A stretch of 6,503 nucleotides of DNA, taken from an uncultured Eubacteriales bacterium. GTDB taxonomy: Bacteria; Bacillota; Clostridia; Monoglobales; Monoglobaceae. The position numbers and the translations under genes were made by a program. How positions within the stretch are numbered: the first letter of the stretch is position 1; each line of letters starts with the position of its first letter. Where the stretch lies: NCBI GenBank assembly GCA_905205855.1, contig CAJLFL010000107.1, positions 1 through 6,503 of the forward strand, given 5' to 3'. Positions 1 through 6,429 of the stretch are shown piece after piece. The notes under the pieces are model-generated. The model was not told the DNA's origin. It ran no database searches and saw only the letters and a program-made list of their open reading frames with translations.

Positions 1-1
1 T

Positions 2-3000
2 TATACAGTTGAGGTAAATATAAGCGAAGCTGCATATAAATCCGGCAGCAATCAAGCAGGATTTCCGGCAAGCGTTGTAAAAGCCGAGTCACCCGACAAG
101 CTGACTGCTGTATGGACTCTTAATGTCAAATCGGGTTCGGACAATTCTGATTTGTTCAGTATAGGCAGCAATGATTTACCGATAACAACCGTTGTAACGA
201 CAAAGGGGCAAAAAGACGGATATTTTTCTTTAAAAATCCGTAAAAACAATGAGGGTATTTATTGTGTACCGGTGACCGAAACCGCATTTGCAATGAATGA
301 AAATCATGAAATATCATACATATTCCGTAAATCAAATTCCGGAGGAATATGTGAATTATATGCGGATAACAGATTTATCACTGTGATTTACTGTACCGAA
401 GCAGAGATACAGAGCATTGGTTCGGCAGAGGAGGGCAGTGTATTCTATACTGAAGATACAGACGGTGCGGAGTATTCCGCAGATATTACCGGCTTTAATG
501 AAAGCATTGTGCGGTCCAGACCGGAGCTTTATGCAGAGAAGCTTCCCGGAGGAAAGAACGCAGCCTATACCTTCACAGGTGATGATGGTTTTGTAAATTC
601 CGCCAAATGGTATTATAACACATTTAAAGAACTGGGAATCAGAGGTTCGCTGGCCCTTAACAGCTCCAAAACCGATGCTGAGAGTTTAAGACCATATGTT
701 TCGGATGGAATTTTGGATATTGGAAATCACGGTAAAACACATAAGATTTTGACAGGACTGGATGACGCGGTGTTGGAGGATGAGGTTTCAAACGCTCAGA
801 AGGAGCTGCGCGAAATGTTTGAGGGCAGCAGTGTGCTGACCATGTATTTGCCGAATAATCAGCGTAATGACAAGGTTATGGAAAAGCTTAAAGAAACTCA
901 TTATGCAGTACGCTGCACAGGTTCTAATCAGTCAAACTCTCTTTACCTTGGAAGAAACGGTCTGTATAATACGTCATTTTATTCCGTGCTGTCAGCAACG
1001 GACACTAATGCGGGTACTGATTATGCACGTCTTAAATGGAGATTTGATGATGCACGTTCAAAAGGAAGATGGATAGTTGAAATGTGGCATGAGGTTTCCG
1101 GAGATGATGTGGACGGTACTCCGAATTTAAAAGCGCCGTATGTTTACGATTCAGCCGAGGCGAAAAAGTATTTTACTTATGTGGCGTCACATTCTGACGA
1201 GGTATACTGCGGCGGATATGAAACCCTGGTAAAGTATATTTTAGAGCGTGATTATCTTCGTGTAAAGCAGTTATCTTTTACAGGTGATAAAATTACATAT
1301 TCTGCTGAGTATGATAAATCAATGCTGATAAAGGACACGGATGCGGCATACTTTAATATGCCCTTAACCTTAAATACCGTTGTGCCGGATAACTGGGTAA
1401 AGGCTTCGGTAACGCAGAACGGAAAAGAAACAATATGTCAGGTATACAAGGAGCAGTCCGCTGTTTTGGGCGCAAAAGAAAGGAACTATATTTTGTTTGA
1501 TGCTATTCCAAATGGCAGCGAAATTACGATTAAATCCGTACCGGAGGATTATGTGGTTTTAGGCGATGAGGCTGAAATTACAGCCGCTAAAGTGCAAATT
1601 GGTGGAAATACCTATAGCGCAACAATTAACACAGAGCAGCATATTATTACATTTGCTGTTCCGTATGCAGGATTAAAGAGTGAGCTGACCGATGCGGCAA
1701 GCGGCAAGAAATCTCCGGCGATAATGCCTGATATGTCTGCCGTGCAAATCAGCTTGACAGCCAAAGGAAAACTGACCGTCGATGGAAAAGGTGTAAGCAA
1801 TAGCTTTGTCGCAGATGCGGACAGTCTGAAAGAGATTAGCGCCGAGGCAAAGGATAAGAAGATTTCTTATCAGGTAAGGTTTATACCTATGCTGATTGCC
1901 GGAAGATATAACTGTAACGGTGCGGAATTAACGTCAACTACCGAAGCACAGGCGAGCAGGAGAGGTGTGCCGAAATCACTTTCAAACGGTAATGCATCCA
2001 GCGGAAATTTCGGCGACGGGCTATGGCGCATCAATCAAAGCGGTATGGCATACAATGATGACGGAGCTGTTGATGATACAAATACTTACGCCTCGCTCAG
2101 CATAGCGGCGCGGGCGGATGATACAAATAATCAATATATACGGCTTAACAAGTACAAAAGCACAAGAGGTACAAACGCTAAGGTATGGCTGTACCGTCAG
2201 AGTAATTACGGCAATAATTCAAACGCTGTACGCACCAAGCTGAAGTTTAATCTGTTCAGCTTTACAAAGAATAATTCAGGCATGCTTTATTTGTGGTCGT
2301 CTGATGCGGATCAGATTGTATTATCATCACAAGGTATGGCGGATAATAAATTTAAGCTGTGTCATCGCGGTACAAATACAGATGCTATGACAGATTTTTC
2401 AAACTCGCCTGTGCTTGAAACAAATGCATGGTATACATTGATTACGGAGTTTTATTGTTCGGAGGAATCGGAAAACGGTTATTACATGGATGTATTCCTT
2501 CAAAAGGAAAACGAGGATATAGAATATCTCGGAAGAATCAGTAACCAAAAATCATGCCCGACCGGAGTAATCGCTTATCCTAAAAATGAATTTATGCTGC
2601 AAGCGTGGTCTGATGCGATTTTTGATATAGGCATTGATGATTATGAAGTAATGACTGTTGAAAGCAATGAAAAATATGATACGACTGTTCATCTGCTTGG
2701 AGATTCCATCTGCCGGTATTATGATACCGAAAAGCTGGCGCCGCAGCAGGGATGGGGACCTTATATGCGGTCGATGCTTGACGAGCACGTGCGTGTGCTT
2801 AACTATTCTGTCGGAGGATATAACACAAATATCTATCTTAACGGGGCAAAACGCTCAAATCTGACTTCGCCGCCGATAATACCAAGCCTGTGCCGTACGC
2901 TTAATAAAGGTGATTATGTTGTCGTTGCGTTAGGGTGGAATGAAGCAAATACAGTTGATGGAAGCTGGAACACCGAAAGCTTTAAGAGCAATCTAAAAAG

Positions 3001-3415
3001 AATTGCAGATGCGTGTAAGGAAAAGGAGGCTGAGGTTATATTTATAACCTCTACGCCAAATCTTAAATCCGACTACAGCGGATTGGCAAATTCGTGTCTG
3101 ACGGGCTTAGGTCATTCAACGGAGGGCGGAGAACGTGAGTATGTTTATCCGGTAACCGATATGAAGAATTTTGCATCGGAAAACGGATATGTATGTCTTG
3201 ACTTAAATACAGCGATGTATGAAAGACTTGTAAATATGTCGTCTGATGAGTATAAAGAAATTTTTACAGGAACATCCTCCGTAACGCCGAACAATTCTAT
3301 CAACAAAGATTATCTGCATATAACCGAAAAGGGAGCAGAGCTTGCCGGAGAACTGATAAAAACGCTTTTAAAGGAAAGCACATCTCCGCTTAAAGAGTAT
3401 TTAAAAGAGGGTTGA
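2..3415 (+). CDS. Large multidomain carbohydrate esterase: CE4-like deacetylase plus C-terminal SGNH (CE12-like) esterase, 5' end missing
   Basis: The frame is open from the window edge, so 1137 codons of a longer gene are visible and any signal peptide lies upstream. Residues about 1-130 look like a LamG/jelly-roll sandwich (inference). A polysaccharide deacetylase-like domain spans about 175-385. Its TFTGDDG at 190-196 supplies the Asp pair (D194, D195), HGKTH at 243-247 supplies the two metal-binding histidines, and MWHEV around H363 matches the last motif. The usual Arg of the RxPY motif appears to be Tyr in MYLPNN. A beta-rich linker and a second jelly-roll-like region fill about 400-890. 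From about 895 comes an SGNH hydrolase: GDS 900-902, SVGG, GWNE with N980, and D1103/H1106 in DYLH. The PQQGWG segment after GDS resembles rhamnogalacturonan acetylesterases. The likely role is extracellular deacetylation of plant polysaccharide. The SGNH call is firm, the deacetylase fold probable, and the substrate inferred. It is probably cotranscribed with the kinase 3 bp downstream. Confidence 0.88.
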   Translation, partial: YTVEVNISEAAYKSGSNQAGFPASVVKAESPDKLTAVWTLNVKSGSDNSDLFSIGSNDLPITTVVTTKGQKDGYFSLKIRKNNEGIYCVPVTETAFAMNENHEISYIFRKSNSGGICELYADNRFITVIYCTEAEIQSIGSAEEGSVFYTEDTDGAEYSADITGFNESIVRSRPELYAEKLPGGKNAAYTFTGDDGFVNSAKWYYNTFKELGIRGSLALNSSKTDAESLRPYVSDGILDIGNHGKTHKILTGLDDAVLEDEVSNAQKELREMFEGSSVLTMYLPNNQRNDKVMEKLKETHYAVRCTGSNQSNSLYLGRNGLYNTSFYSVLSATDTNAGTDYARLKWRFDDARSKGRWIVEMWHEVSGDDVDGTPNLKAPYVYDSAEAKKYFTYVASHSDEVYCGGYETLVKYILERDYLRVKQLSFTGDKITYSAEYDKSMLIKDTDAAYFNMPLTLNTVVPDNWVKASVTQNGKETICQVYKEQSAVLGAKERNYILFDAIPNGSEITIKSVPEDYVVLGDEAEITAAKVQIGGNTYSATINTEQHIITFAVPYAGLKSELTDAASGKKSPAIMPDMSAVQISLTAKGKLTVDGKGVSNSFVADADSLKEISAEAKDKKISYQVRFIPMLIAGRYNCNGAELTSTTEAQASRRGVPKSLSNGNASSGNFGDGLWRINQSGMAYNDDGAVDDTNTYASLSIAARADDTNNQYIRLNKYKSTRGTNAKVWLYRQSNYGNNSNAVRTKLKFNLFSFTKNNSGMLYLWSSDADQIVLSSQGMADNKFKLCHRGTNTDAMTDFSNSPVLETNAWYTLITEFYCSEESENGYYMDVFLQKENEDIEYLGRISNQKSCPTGVIAYPKNEFMLQAWSDAIFDIGIDDYEVMTVESNEKYDTTVHLLGDSICRYYDTEKLAPQQGWGPYMRSMLDEHVRVLNYSVGGYNTNIYLNGAKRSNLTSPPIIPSLCRTLNKGDYVVVALGWNEANTVDGSWNTESFKSNLKRIADACKEKEAEVIFITSTPNLKSDYSGLANSCLTGLGHSTEGGEREYVYPVTDMKNFASENGYVCLDLNTAMYERLVNMSSDEYKEIFTGTSSVTPNNSINKDYLHITEKGAELAGELIKTLLKESTSPLKEYLKEG

Positions 3416-3418
3416 GAA
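3405..3418 (+). promoter_or_regulatory. Ribosome binding site of the FGGY kinase gene, inside the end of the esterase gene
   Basis: AAGAGG lies at 3405-3410, in the last codons of the esterase gene, and 8 bases separate it from the ATG at 3419. The esterase TGA occupies 3413-3415, so only three bases divide the two genes. There is no room for a separate promoter, which supports cotranscription and possibly translational coupling. Confidence 0.7.
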
Positions 3419-4978
3419 ATGAATGAAAATCTTTATTTAGGCATAGAGCTTGGTTCTACTCGAATTAAGGCTGTGCTTATAGATTCAAACCACGATATTG
3501 TCGCCTCCGGAAATTTTACATGGGAAAGCCGGCTGGAAAACGGATACTGGACGTATTCTTTGGATGAGGTATGGGAAGGACTGCGTAAAGCATACGAGAA
3601 TCTTATTCTTGATTTTGGAGAGAGCATTTCATCACTGTCCGGAATAGGAATTTCAGCTATGATGCACGGATATCTGCCGTTTAATGCAAAAGGAGAATTA
3701 CTTACTCCGTTTCGTACATGGAGAAATACAACAGCCGGAAAGGCGGCGCGTATTCTTACTGAAAAGCTTCAGTTTATGATACCTGAAAGATGGAGTGCTG
3801 CACACCTGTATCAGGCTATTATTGACCATGAAGAACATGTTGATGAAATTGCTTTTTTAACAACCTTGTCGGGATATGTCCATTATAAATTAACCGGCAG
3901 AAAGGTTTTAGGTGTGGGTGATGCAGCCGGAATGTTTCCGGTAGACGGAAAAAAGTATAATAAGGCTGCATTAGAGAGGTTTCGGGAGCTGATAAAAGAT
4001 GAGAACATAAAATGGGATATAGAGAAAATTCTTCCCGAAATATGTATGGCAGGCGAAATGGCGGGAAAATTAACCGATGACGGAGCGAGATTGCTTGATC
4101 CGAGCGGTACACTCAAAAGTGAAATTCCGTTTTGTCCGCCTGAGGGGGATGCCGGAACAGGAATGGTTGCAACCTGCAGTGTTTCCGAACGCACAGGTAA
4201 TGTTTCGGCAGGGACATCGGTGTTTGCGATGGTTGTTCTGGAAAAACCATTAACCAGGATTTATCCGGAAATTGATATTGTCGCTACGCCGGACGGAAAG
4301 CCTGTTGCAATGGTTCATTGCAACAACTGTACCTCAGATACCGATGCTTGGATAAGGCTGTTTAATGATGTTCTTAAATTATTCGGAACATATATTCCTA
4401 CAGCGGAGCTGTACACAAAGCTTTATCAGGTGTCAGAGGACGCAGATGATGATTGCGGCGGACTTCTTTCGTACAACTATTATTCAGGCGAACCTATAAC
4501 CAAAACTGTTGAGGGCAGACCGTTGTTTGTAAGGCTTCCGGACGGAAAAATGAGTATTTCAAATTTTATGCAGAGTCTGCTGTATTCATCTGTTGCAGCG
4601 TTAAAAATCGGTATGGATATTCTTTATGAAAAAGAAAACATCCGTTTAGACAGAATTTCAGGACACGGCGGATTCTTCAAAACCGATAAAATAGGACAAA
4701 GTATTATGGCGTCCGCCCTGCGTACACCCGTAAGTGTTTTATCATCTGCAGGCGAGGGCGGCGCATGGGGAATAGCGGTTCTTTGTGCATATGCTTTCCG
4801 GCGTGAATCCTCCGAAACACTGTCTGAATACTTGCAAAACAAGGTGTTTAAGCATAAAGAGGCATCCGTGTTTTATCCGAATGATGATAATATTAACCGT
4901 TTTGATAAGTATATCAAACGCTATAAAAATGGTATAAAAATAGAGCTTTCCGCTGCAGAAAATTTAGCAGCCGAATAA
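3419..4978 (+). CDS. FGGY-family carbohydrate kinase, probably a ribulokinase of the clostridial AraK type
   Basis: Complete 519-residue protein, the usual length for FGGY sugar kinases. These cytoplasmic enzymes transfer ATP phosphate to a sugar or ketose. Visible motifs in order are the first phosphate loop GIELGSTRIK (8-17, with Glu10 where most members have Asp), MMHG (81-84, aligning with the xylulokinase QMHG substrate motif), GVGDAAGMF around D168, EGDAGTG (242-248, with D244 at the position of the catalytic Asp), AGTS (264-267), and the nucleotide-binding GHGG (415-418) followed by AGEGGAWG. From memory, the N-terminal third (GSTRIKAVLID, MMHGYL, PFRTWRN, TTLSGYVH) matches a clostridial clade often labelled xylulose kinase or ATPase, one member of which (AraK of Clostridium acetobutylicum) was shown to be a ribulokinase. 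L-ribulose is therefore the best guess, which would fit arabinose released from pectin side chains or arabinoxylan. D-xylulose or another ketose is possible. Stops at TAA before the terminator. Confidence 0.9.
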   Translation: MNENLYLGIELGSTRIKAVLIDSNHDIVASGNFTWESRLENGYWTYSLDEVWEGLRKAYENLILDFGESISSLSGIGISAMMHGYLPFNAKGELLTPFRTWRNTTAGKAARILTEKLQFMIPERWSAAHLYQAIIDHEEHVDEIAFLTTLSGYVHYKLTGRKVLGVGDAAGMFPVDGKKYNKAALERFRELIKDENIKWDIEKILPEICMAGEMAGKLTDDGARLLDPSGTLKSEIPFCPPEGDAGTGMVATCSVSERTGNVSAGTSVFAMVVLEKPLTRIYPEIDIVATPDGKPVAMVHCNNCTSDTDAWIRLFNDVLKLFGTYIPTAELYTKLYQVSEDADDDCGGLLSYNYYSGEPITKTVEGRPLFVRLPDGKMSISNFMQSLLYSSVAALKIGMDILYEKENIRLDRISGHGGFFKTDKIGQSIMASALRTPVSVLSSAGEGGAWGIAVLCAYAFRRESSETLSEYLQNKVFKHKEASVFYPNDDNINRFDKYIKRYKNGIKIELSAAENLAAE

Positions 4979-4984
4979 AAAATA

Positions 4985-4999
4985 CTTTGTAAAACAAAG
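4985..4999 (-). terminator. Small second hairpin with a minus-strand T-run, probable terminator of the oxidoreductase transcript
   Basis: CTTTGT (4985-4990) and ACAAAG (4994-4999) form a 6-bp stem with a 3-base loop, sharing base 4999 with the larger hairpin. Read on the minus strand it is followed immediately by TATTTTTTATT (complement of 4974-4984), the expected U-tract. It lies past the larger hairpin for minus-strand transcription and could act as the actual release site or a backup. Confidence 0.5.
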
Positions 5000-5043
5000 G
5001 CTGTTTAAAAAGTCAAATAACTTTCTAAACAGCCCCATTTTTT
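4999..5043 (+). terminator. Rho-independent terminator of the esterase-kinase operon, probably bidirectional
   Basis: GGCTGTTTA (4999-5007) pairs perfectly with TAAACAGCC (5026-5034). After one A/C mismatch the stem continues with AAAGT (5009-5013) and ACTTT (5020-5024), leaving a 6-base loop, for 14 pairs in all. A run of six T (5038-5043) follows on the plus strand after CCA. The hairpin lies 20 bases after the kinase stop and 12 bases past the stop of the convergent oxidoreductase gene, so transcripts from both sides run into it. Confidence 0.85.
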
Positions 5044-5046
5044 ATT

Positions 5047-5295
5047 CTATTTAAAGTTTTTAAGGTAATCATCAAAGTCGACCACTATGTTTTCTGCTCT
5101 GGATTTTTCGGCGGCAAATACCATTATATGATTTATTGCAGCTTGTCTGATTGAAGGAATTGAGTCACCCTCATAACAATCGCATACATAGTCATAGAAT
5201 GCGCTGACAATGCCCTCGTCGCCTCCGCCGTGTCCGCCACTTATGCCGTCCATTCCGTCTGAATCAATTTCTTCGGTCGTTTTGCTCTCAAGGTC
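5047..5295 (-). pseudogene. C-terminal part of the Gfo/Idh/MocA oxidoreductase, cut off by an in-frame TAG
   Basis: Directly after the TAG at 5296-5298 the same reading frame continues for 82 residues and ends at a TAG at 5047-5049. It holds GGHGGGDEG (about full-gene residues 362-370), then a helix-rich tail with AAEKSR and a final VVDFDDYL. From memory these are typical of the end of this oxidoreductase subfamily, so the segment belongs to the upstream gene and is not a separate protein. The first internal ATG (5251-5253) has no ribosome binding site in front of it, which argues against independent translation. If the TAG is real and not read through, this segment is untranslated. If it is a sequence error, or is suppressed, the protein is a normal 424 residues. 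Confidence 0.75.
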
Positions 5296-5298
5296 CTA
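5296..5298 (-). other. In-frame amber (TAG) codon interrupting the oxidoreductase gene
   Basis: Plus-strand CTA at 5296-5298 reads TAG on the coding strand, at codon 342 of 424. The flanking peptide is SSIRV before and DLESK after, with no change of frame. From memory of the family, a Tyr or other bulky residue is common here (the pattern V-Y-D-L/F). TAT or TAC to TAG is a single-base change, so substitution is the simplest cause. Confidence 0.85.
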
Positions 5299-6321
5299 TA
5301 CTCTTATGGAAGACTGTCCGTCTAAGGCTGCGTGAATTTCTCCATTTGTACCCATTATATGAACAAATCTGCCGCCTTTTGTAAATGCGTTCATTGTGAA
5401 TGTAACGGTTATATCATCCTCGAACAGCATATTGACAGTTTGATGGTCTACAACATCATTATCACACTTATACACGCATTTGCCGTACTGAGTATTGGCA
5501 ATCGCTTCTTCCAAATCAGCGTCAGTCGGTTCGGGGCAGCGCGATGCGGCACTTCTGAACCAGGAGGAATACTCGTGTTCGCCAAGATATAAAAGTTTTG
5601 CGTTATAAGGGCAGGTGTTTTCTATCGGACAGCCTTGTATGCAGTAATCCGGCGCACCGGCTGGGGCGTTTTTTTCAGTAAAGTATGAAAGTGTACCAAA
5701 TGACTGAACCTTTTTAAGCTGTTTGTCAAGCAGCCACTGCAAAAGATCCGTGTCGTGACATGATTTTTGCAAAAGCATACATGAGCTTCGTTCGGCATTT
5801 CCCCAGTTGCCGCGTACAAAGCTATGGCTTTGATGGACATTTCCGACACATTCTTCATGATTTATTGACATTACGTCTCCGATTCTTCCGCTTTTAATAA
5901 GATGCTTGATACCCATAAACAAGGTTGAATATCTCAAAACAGTGCAGATAACAACCTTTACACCTGCAGCCTCAGCCCTGTCGGCTATGCCCATACACTC
6001 GGAGGCTATGTTTGAAATCGGCTTTTCAAGCAAGAGATCATATTTCAAATCAATAGCTTTTACGGCCGGTGCGTAATGATCCTGATCCATTGTTGCAATT
6101 ATAGCAGCGTCAGCTATTTTGCCAAGCTCAAGTAATGGCTTCCAATCGGTAAAGCACATATTGTCCGGAATATTGTGTTTCTTTTTTACATACTCGCGAC
6201 GTTTATCCAGCGGCTCTGCAACAGCAACAACTTCGTATTTATCAGGATGATTTGCCATTATATCTGTATAACCGATTCCGCGTCCGCCTGCACCTATTAA
6301 AATAACCTTTAACTTTTTCAT
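5296..6321 (-). CDS. Gfo/Idh/MocA-family NAD(P)-dependent oxidoreductase, N-terminal 341 residues (gene interrupted)
   Basis: These cytoplasmic enzymes oxidise, reduce or epimerise sugars, cyclitols and related compounds with NAD(P). The ATG at 6319-6321 follows a strong AAAGGAG with 6-base spacing. The start is a Rossmann fold: KVILIGAGGRGIGY (5-18) with the dinucleotide-binding glycines, then VVAVAEP (31-37). The family's EKP motif with the catalytic Lys is at 99-101 (K100). KSCHDTD (186-192) is the active-site segment of the C-terminal domain, with K186, H189 and D190 as candidates. A cysteine-rich insert has C227, C231, C237 and C262, followed by YGKCVYKCDNDVVDH (279-293) with C282 and C286. 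The typical GTNGEIHA strand comes just before the stop. Members of this subfamily run to about 420 residues, and this frame would give 424 without the TAG at codon 342. The truncated form lacks the last strand and helices and is probably non-functional. The substrate is unknown; the sugar-catabolic neighbours suggest a sugar or uronate derivative. Confidence 0.88.
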   Translation of the reverse strand: MKKLKVILIGAGGRGIGYTDIMANHPDKYEVVAVAEPLDKRREYVKKKHNIPDNMCFTDWKPLLELGKIADAAIIATMDQDHYAPAVKAIDLKYDLLLEKPISNIASECMGIADRAEAAGVKVVICTVLRYSTLFMGIKHLIKSGRIGDVMSINHEECVGNVHQSHSFVRGNWGNAERSSCMLLQKSCHDTDLLQWLLDKQLKKVQSFGTLSYFTEKNAPAGAPDYCIQGCPIENTCPYNAKLLYLGEHEYSSWFRSAASRCPEPTDADLEEAIANTQYGKCVYKCDNDVVDHQTVNMLFEDDITVTFTMNAFTKGGRFVHIMGTNGEIHAALDGQSSIRV

Positions 6322-6327
6322 GATAAT

Positions 6328-6334
6328 CTCCTTT
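6328..6334 (-). promoter_or_regulatory. Ribosome binding site of the oxidoreductase gene
   Basis: The coding strand reads AAAGGAG, then ATTATC, then ATG. This is a near-consensus Shine-Dalgarno sequence with 6-base spacing, and it fixes the start at 6321. Confidence 0.85.
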
Positions 6335-6336
6335 AC

Positions 6337-6350
6337 AAATCATGTGATTT
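6337..6350. promoter_or_regulatory. Palindrome AAATCA-TG-TGATTT, candidate operator in the oxidoreductase leader
   Basis: Two perfect 6-base inverted arms surround a 2-base centre. The loop is too small for an RNA hairpin, so a dimeric DNA-binding protein is the likelier reader. It lies just downstream of the predicted oxidoreductase transcription start and just upstream of its ribosome binding site, a usual place for a repressor or roadblock site. AT-rich DNA produces such palindromes by chance, so this is tentative. Confidence 0.35.
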
Positions 6351-6358
6351 ATGATATA

Positions 6359-6387
6359 AGTATAGTTGAGTTTATTTTATATGTAAA
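6359..6387 (-). promoter_or_regulatory. Sigma-A-type promoter of the oxidoreductase gene
   Basis: On the minus strand TTTACA (6382-6387) is followed by exactly 17 bases and then TATACT (6359-6364). Each hexamer has one mismatch to the consensus at ideal spacing. Transcription should start near 6352, giving a leader of about 30 bases that includes the AAAGGAG site. Confidence 0.7.
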
Positions 6388-6405
6388 TATGTAATCGGAT
6401 ATAAA
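6376..6405 (+). promoter_or_regulatory. Possible promoter of the divergent regulator gene
   Basis: TTTATA (6376-6381), 18 bases, then TATAAA (6400-6405) is the best plus-strand match I see upstream of 6430. It would give a leader of roughly 15-20 bases. The -35 hexamer directly abuts the -35 of the opposing promoter. The region is very AT-rich, so confidence is low. Confidence 0.3.
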
Positions 6406-6417
6406 ATATATAAGATT

Positions 6418-6421
6418 GGAG
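6418..6421 (+). promoter_or_regulatory. Ribosome binding site GGAG of the gene starting at 6430
   Basis: GGAG (within TTGGAG) precedes the ATG at 6430 by 8 bases, supporting that start for the gene that leaves the window. Confidence 0.6.
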
Positions 6422-6429
6422 CTGGATAT

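Noticed and set aside
152..154. TTG as the start codon of the large esterase gene
   Set aside because: The frame stays open to the left edge, with 50 further plausible codons of the same beta-rich character, and there is no ribosome binding site before the TTG. The gene enters from outside the window.
3819..4194. Two overlapping open frames of about 100 codons antisense to the kinase
   Set aside because: They lack ribosome binding sites and protein-like composition, and lie fully inside a well-supported kinase gene; they are shadows.
5047..5253. A separate 68-residue minus-strand gene
   Set aside because: It is in the same frame as the oxidoreductase, has no ribosome binding site, and carries the family's C-terminal GGHGGGDEG motif. 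It is the tail of the interrupted gene.
5254..5298. Frameshift as the cause of the oxidoreductase interruption
   Set aside because: Both parts read in the same frame with sensible residues up to and after the TAG, so a substitution and not an insertion or deletion is indicated.
5296..5298. TAG encoding pyrrolysine or globally recoded as a sense codon
   Set aside because: The same gene ends at a TAG right before a terminator, and the family is not one known for pyrrolysine. Nothing in the window points to the required tRNA. Kept only as a minor alternative in the finding.
5332..5592. Plus-strand open frame of 86 codons antisense to the oxidoreductase
   Set aside because: It has no ribosome binding site and lies opposite recognisable oxidoreductase motifs, so it is a chance open frame.
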